From Comamonadaceae bacterium (GTDB lineage Bacteria > Pseudomonadota > Gammaproteobacteria > Burkholderiales > Burkholderiaceae_C): a DNA stretch of 7,333 bases. Under the pieces are notes generated by a model that was not told the DNA's origin, did not search any database, and saw only the letters and a program-made list of their open reading frames with translations. The position numbers were made by a program, and so were the translations under genes. The stretch covers positions 1-7,333 of the forward strand of contig CANBRV010000109.1 in the NCBI GenBank assembly GCA_947372005.1. The letters run 5' to 3'. Positions 5,943 to 7,333 of the stretch are shown here, piece by piece; positions within the stretch are counted from its first letter, which is position 1; every line of letters begins with the position of its first letter.

Positions 5943-6359
5943 TTAAGCGCCGATCATGCGGCTGACAAAGGTAGTGCGTAGCGGTAGTTTGGCAGATGCC
6001 AAACGGAATGCTTCACGCGCGAGTTCTTCGGGCACGCCCACAATCTCAAACAGCACTTTACCTGGCTGAATTTCAGCCACGTAGTACTCTGGATTGCCCT
6101 TACCGTTACCCATACGCACCTCTGCAGGCTTGTTAGAGATTGGCTTATCAGGGAAGATACGAATCCAAATACGACCACCACGCTTCACGTGACGGGAAAT
6201 GGCACGACGTGCAGATTCAATCTGACGCGCAGTCAAGCGGCCACGCTCAATAGACTTGAGACCGTGGTCACCAAACGCTACAGAATTACCACGAGTGGCA
6301 ATACCTGTATTACGTCCTTTTTGCTCTTTACGATATTTACGACGAGCGGGTTGTAACAT
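5943..6359 (-). CDS. rplP: 50S ribosomal protein L16
   Basis: This 138-residue full-length L16 sits at the tRNA elbow-binding region of the large subunit and is needed late in 50S assembly. It opens MLQPARRKYRKEQKGRN and contains GRLTARQIESARRAISRHVKRGG, then IWIRIFPDKPISNKPAEVRMGNGKG, and PGKVLFEIVGVPEELAREAFRLA, all family hallmarks. R82 in EVRMG corresponds to E. coli R81, the arginine hydroxylated there by YcfD/RoxA; whether that occurs here is unknown. A GGAG Shine-Dalgarno overlaps the end of rpsC, whose stop lies only two bases before this ATG, so the two are probably translationally coupled. Confidence 0.98.
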   Translation of the reverse strand: MLQPARRKYRKEQKGRNTGIATRGNSVAFGDHGLKSIERGRLTARQIESARRAISRHVKRGGRIWIRIFPDKPISNKPAEVRMGNGKGNPEYYVAEIQPGKVLFEIVGVPEELAREAFRLASAKLPLRTTFVSRMIGA

Positions 6360-6361
6360 GT

Positions 6362-7243
6362 TTATGCTCCTTTACCGTCAGTAGCAGGAGTGCTATCTGG
6401 CGCGGCGACTTTGCGGACGCGCTTAACGGTGGTTTTGATAGCGTCAGTGGCTTCAGCGGGTTTATCGCTGCCATCCGTTGGCGCCGTATTTGTCCCTGTT
6501 GGACGACGTCCTGCACCTGTACGTGCTGGGCGATCGCCGCTAGGGCCATCACGACGTGGACCGCGTGGCTTACGCTCTTCCTCTTGCGGTACTAAAACCA
6601 CAGGGGATGCGCCACGACCTAATGAGTCACCTTTGTAAACCCAAACTTTGACACCAATAATGCCATAAGTGGTTTTAGCTTCGGAGAAACCGTAGTCAAT
6701 GTCAGCACGCATGGTGTGAAGAGGCACGCGACCTTCGCGATACCACTCAGTACGAGCGATCTCAATACCGTTCAAACGGCCAGCAGACATAATCTTGATG
6801 CCGAGTGCGCCCATACGCATGCAGTTTTGCATGGCACGTTTCATCGCACGACGGAACATGATACGTTTTTCTAACTGCTGCGTGATTGAGTCAGCAATCA
6901 ACTTAGCATCGATTTCAGGCTTACGCACTTCTTCGATATTGACAGCAACTGGCACGCCCAATTTGGCAGCCAAGTCTTTTTTGAGCAACTCAATGTCTTC
7001 GCCTTTTTTACCAATCACAACACCAGGACGTGCCGAGAAAATGGTAATACGCGCGTTCTTTGCAGGACGCTCGATCAAAACCTTTGACACTGATGCGTTT
7101 TTCAACTTCAGCTTTAAGTATTCACGAACCTTGATGTCTTCAGCAAGCATACCCGCGAAATCACGGTTGCTAGCGTACCAACGACTGGTCCAGTTACGGC
7201 TCACCGATAGGCGAAAACCGGTGGGGTGGATTTTTTGTCCCAT
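6362..7243 (-). CDS. rpsC: 30S ribosomal protein S3 with extended C-terminal tail
   Basis: This 293-residue S3 has the family start MGQKIHPTGFRL, a type II KH domain with the GKKG loop at 78-81, and a C-terminal domain containing GRLNGIEIARTEWYREGRVPLHT. Residues R131, R132 and K135 are at the same numbers as the E. coli residues linked to the ribosomal mRNA helicase activity at the mRNA entry tunnel. S3 forms the small-subunit head with S10 and S14. The E. coli protein has 233 residues. Here roughly residues 222-293 make a low-complexity tail rich in Pro, Arg, Gly, Thr, Ala and Asp, with a basic patch VKRVRKVA near 273-280. The start is 16 bases after the rplV stop, with a purine-rich GGAATAGAAGAA upstream. 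Confidence 0.98.
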   Translation of the reverse strand: MGQKIHPTGFRLSVSRNWTSRWYASNRDFAGMLAEDIKVREYLKLKLKNASVSKVLIERPAKNARITIFSARPGVVIGKKGEDIELLKKDLAAKLGVPVAVNIEEVRKPEIDAKLIADSITQQLEKRIMFRRAMKRAMQNCMRMGALGIKIMSAGRLNGIEIARTEWYREGRVPLHTMRADIDYGFSEAKTTYGIIGVKVWVYKGDSLGRGASPVVLVPQEEERKPRGPRRDGPSGDRPARTGAGRRPTGTNTAPTDGSDKPAEATDAIKTTVKRVRKVAAPDSTPATDGKGA

Positions 7244-7259
7244 GTTTCTTCTATTCCTA

Positions 7260-7333
7260 TCAGTTGCCGACTGTCACATAAATGTGGCAGGTGGGTTTGC
7301 TAATACGGTTGCCGCGACCTTTAGCGCGCGCGG
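7260..7333 (-). CDS. rplV: 50S ribosomal protein L22, C-terminal fragment (runs off the right edge)
   Basis: The last 23 codons and stop (TGA at 7262-7260) are present. They read ARAKGRGNRISKPTCHIY followed by VTVGN, matching the basic end of the L22 beta-hairpin region and its final strand (E. coli has AKGRADRILKRTSHITVVV). L22 lines the peptide exit tunnel. Its position directly before rpsC is the conserved S10-operon order. The 5' part lies beyond the window. Confidence 0.93.
   Translation of the reverse strand, partial: ARAKGRGNRISKPTCHIYVTVGN

Noticed and set aside
7271..7290. CACATAAATGTG hairpin near the rplV end
   Set aside because: It is a short inverted repeat inside the L22 coding sequence with no T-run or other context.

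Overview
The window reads as an ordinary chromosomal segment of a betaproteobacterium, most likely of the order Burkholderiales and of moderate GC. The grounds are the divergent alr / lplT pair, the character of the S10-operon proteins (an S3 with a long Pro/Arg/Gly/Thr-rich tail), and a cytochrome b561-type protein next to lplT. Genus cannot be fixed from the sequence alone.

Left part (about 1-2377). The 5' end of alr (alanine racemase, minus strand) leaves the left edge. Facing away from it on the plus strand are a small two-helix membrane protein, lplT (MFS lysophospholipid transporter) and a four-histidine cytochrome b561-family membrane protein. The three plus-strand genes are packed within about 10 bases of each other and look like one transcription unit.

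Middle part (2388-5339). Three minus-strand genes converge on that unit: a Prx5-type peroxiredoxin, an M48 (LoiP/BepA-like) lipoprotein metalloprotease that starts 3 bases after the peroxiredoxin stop, and a clan GH-A glycoside hydrolase, perhaps GH39/PslG-like, with an N-terminal membrane anchor. The first two make a plausible envelope and oxidative-stress unit. The hydrolase has no polysaccharide genes around it and is the least expected gene here.

Right part (5376-7333). On the minus strand are rplV (3' end only), rpsC, rplP, rpmC and rpsQ, the end of the S10 ribosomal operon. The run ends in a clear intrinsic terminator (12-bp stem, GAAA loop, T-run). The next gene is the peroxiredoxin rather than rplN, so the S10 and spc operons are not contiguous here. 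Between the rpsQ stop codon and the terminator lie two more inverted repeats, one of which contains the stop codon.

No tRNA, rRNA, CRISPR, insertion sequence or phage feature was found, and no gap between genes reaches 300 bases. I saw no evidence of a wholly new multi-gene system. The best leads are the orphan anchored glycosidase, the structured end of the S10 operon, and the uncharacterised small membrane protein between alr and lplT.
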